NCBI GenBank assembly: GCA_003142435.1
Contig: PLMI01000052.1
Location: forward strand, 1,533-8,064
Reading direction: 5' to 3'
DNA: 6,532 bases
Source: Coxiellaceae bacterium
GTDB lineage: Bacteria; Pseudomonadota; Gammaproteobacteria; UBA9339
Part shown: piece by piece, positions 5,932 through 6,532 of the stretch
Position numbering within the stretch: position 1 is the first letter of the stretch
How the letters are laid out: every line of letters starts with the position of its first letter
Program-made: the position numbers and the translations under genes
Notes under the pieces: generated by a model
What the model saw: only the letters and a program-made list of their open reading frames with translations
The model's database searches: none
Told to the model about the DNA's origin: nothing

Positions 5932-6532
5932 ATGGCTGATCAAAAGACAAAATTAGTAAATATTACCATTGATGATCAAAAACTCTCGGTTCCAGCAGGA
6001 ACTATGATTATGAATGCAGCTGAAACTTTGGGCATTCACATTCCAAGGCTTTGTTACCACCCCAAATTAAGCCTGCTTGGCTCCTGCAGAGTATGTATAG
6101 TTAAAATAAAAAATAACGATACAATGGTTACTTCATGTAGTACTGAAGTTTCTGAAGGAATGGATATTCAAACAAACTCTCCAGAATTGCGTGAAGCGCG
6201 CAGAGATATCGTTGAATTGATAATGGATAATCATCCAATGGAATGTCAGACTTGTGAACGCGACACACAATGCGAGCTGCAAAATCTTGCCTATACTACA
6301 GGCGTTCGTGAGCGTTTATTTGCCGGCAAACGCAAACGTCATCCTCTTGAACACTCAAGCGTATCCGTTGTGCGCGATTCAGAAAAATGTGTTTTATGCG
6401 GACGTTGTTATCGCGTCTGCAGTGAAGTTCAAGGCGTTTATAATTTAAGCCAACAGAATCGTGGTTTTGCAACTGTTGTAACCCCTGCTTTTGGAGCCAA
6501 CATGGATGATTCAGTTTGCATCCAATGCGGCC
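5932..6532 (+). CDS. hydA: HydA/NuoG-like iron-sulfur subunit, N-terminal part, cut by window end
   Basis: The frame is open for 200 codons to the window edge; the C-terminus is missing. A 2Fe-2S ferredoxin domain has Cys41, Cys52, Cys55 and Cys69. A His-ligated 4Fe-4S motif follows, His101-x3-Cys105-x2-Cys108-x5-Cys114. Then comes a bacterial ferredoxin-type cluster Cys153-x2-Cys156-x2-Cys159-x3-Cys163, and the start of a second at Cys196-x2-Cys199. This order is shared by [FeFe] hydrogenase HydA, NuoG and NAD-dependent formate dehydrogenase alpha. The phrasing VVRDSEKCVLCGRC (146-159) and RGFATVVTPAFG (177-188) is most like multimeric [FeFe] hydrogenases as I know them. The gene starts 21 nt after the hydB-like stop with a strong AAGGTG Shine-Dalgarno 8 nt from the ATG, so the two are surely co-transcribed. 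That it is an iron-sulfur electron-input subunit is near certain. The hydrogenase assignment is about 0.65 likely, because the H-cluster domain is not in the window. Confidence 0.85.
   Translation, partial: MADQKTKLVNITIDDQKLSVPAGTMIMNAAETLGIHIPRLCYHPKLSLLGSCRVCIVKIKNNDTMVTSCSTEVSEGMDIQTNSPELREARRDIVELIMDNHPMECQTCERDTQCELQNLAYTTGVRERLFAGKRKRHPLEHSSVSVVRDSEKCVLCGRCYRVCSEVQGVYNLSQQNRGFATVVTPAFGANMDDSVCIQCG

Noticed and set aside
6254..6448. Plus-strand 64-codon frame within the hydA-like gene
   Set aside because: It is out of frame with the clear iron-sulfur subunit and has no upstream signal.

Overview
The window carries five complete protein genes and one truncated gene. It most likely comes from a low-GC gammaproteobacterium. 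The evidence is the cluster rpmB-rpmG-mutM in the same order and strand as in E. coli, an L33 of the cysteine-free type, and a DnaK that can be read alongside E. coli DnaK almost end to end. The AT-rich intergenic DNA and an ERIC-like palindrome would fit a host-associated or Legionellales-like lineage, but that placement is inference.

Layout. Positions 1-130 lie downstream of dnaK and hold an imperfect palindrome (5-40) that resembles the core of enterobacterial ERIC elements. dnaK (131-2122, minus) has a near-consensus sigma-32 heat-shock promoter (2199-2227) and an AU-rich hairpin in its leader. Upstream of it, also on minus, is the operon rpmB (3459-3707), rpmG (3255-3434), mutM (2403-3221), driven by a good sigma-70 promoter at 3763-3791. 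An inverted repeat spans the mutM stop codon.

From the same 274-bp intergenic region a second transcription unit runs on plus. Its first gene (3982-5910) encodes a 642-residue HydB/NuoF-type flavo-iron-sulfur protein with an N-terminal thioredoxin-like ferredoxin domain and two C-terminal 4Fe-4S motifs. The second (5932 to beyond the window end) begins like the electron-input half of an NADH-linked [FeFe] hydrogenase HydA, or of the related NuoG and formate dehydrogenase alpha subunits. The C-terminal ferredoxin extension and the gene order argue against respiratory complex I. They favour a soluble NAD(H)-linked hydrogenase, possibly electron-bifurcating, or less likely a formate dehydrogenase. 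The catalytic domain that would decide lies outside the window.

Functionally the minus-strand genes are housekeeping (protein folding, ribosome, DNA repair). The plus-strand unit is accessory redox metabolism set beside them, and it is the most interesting part of the window.
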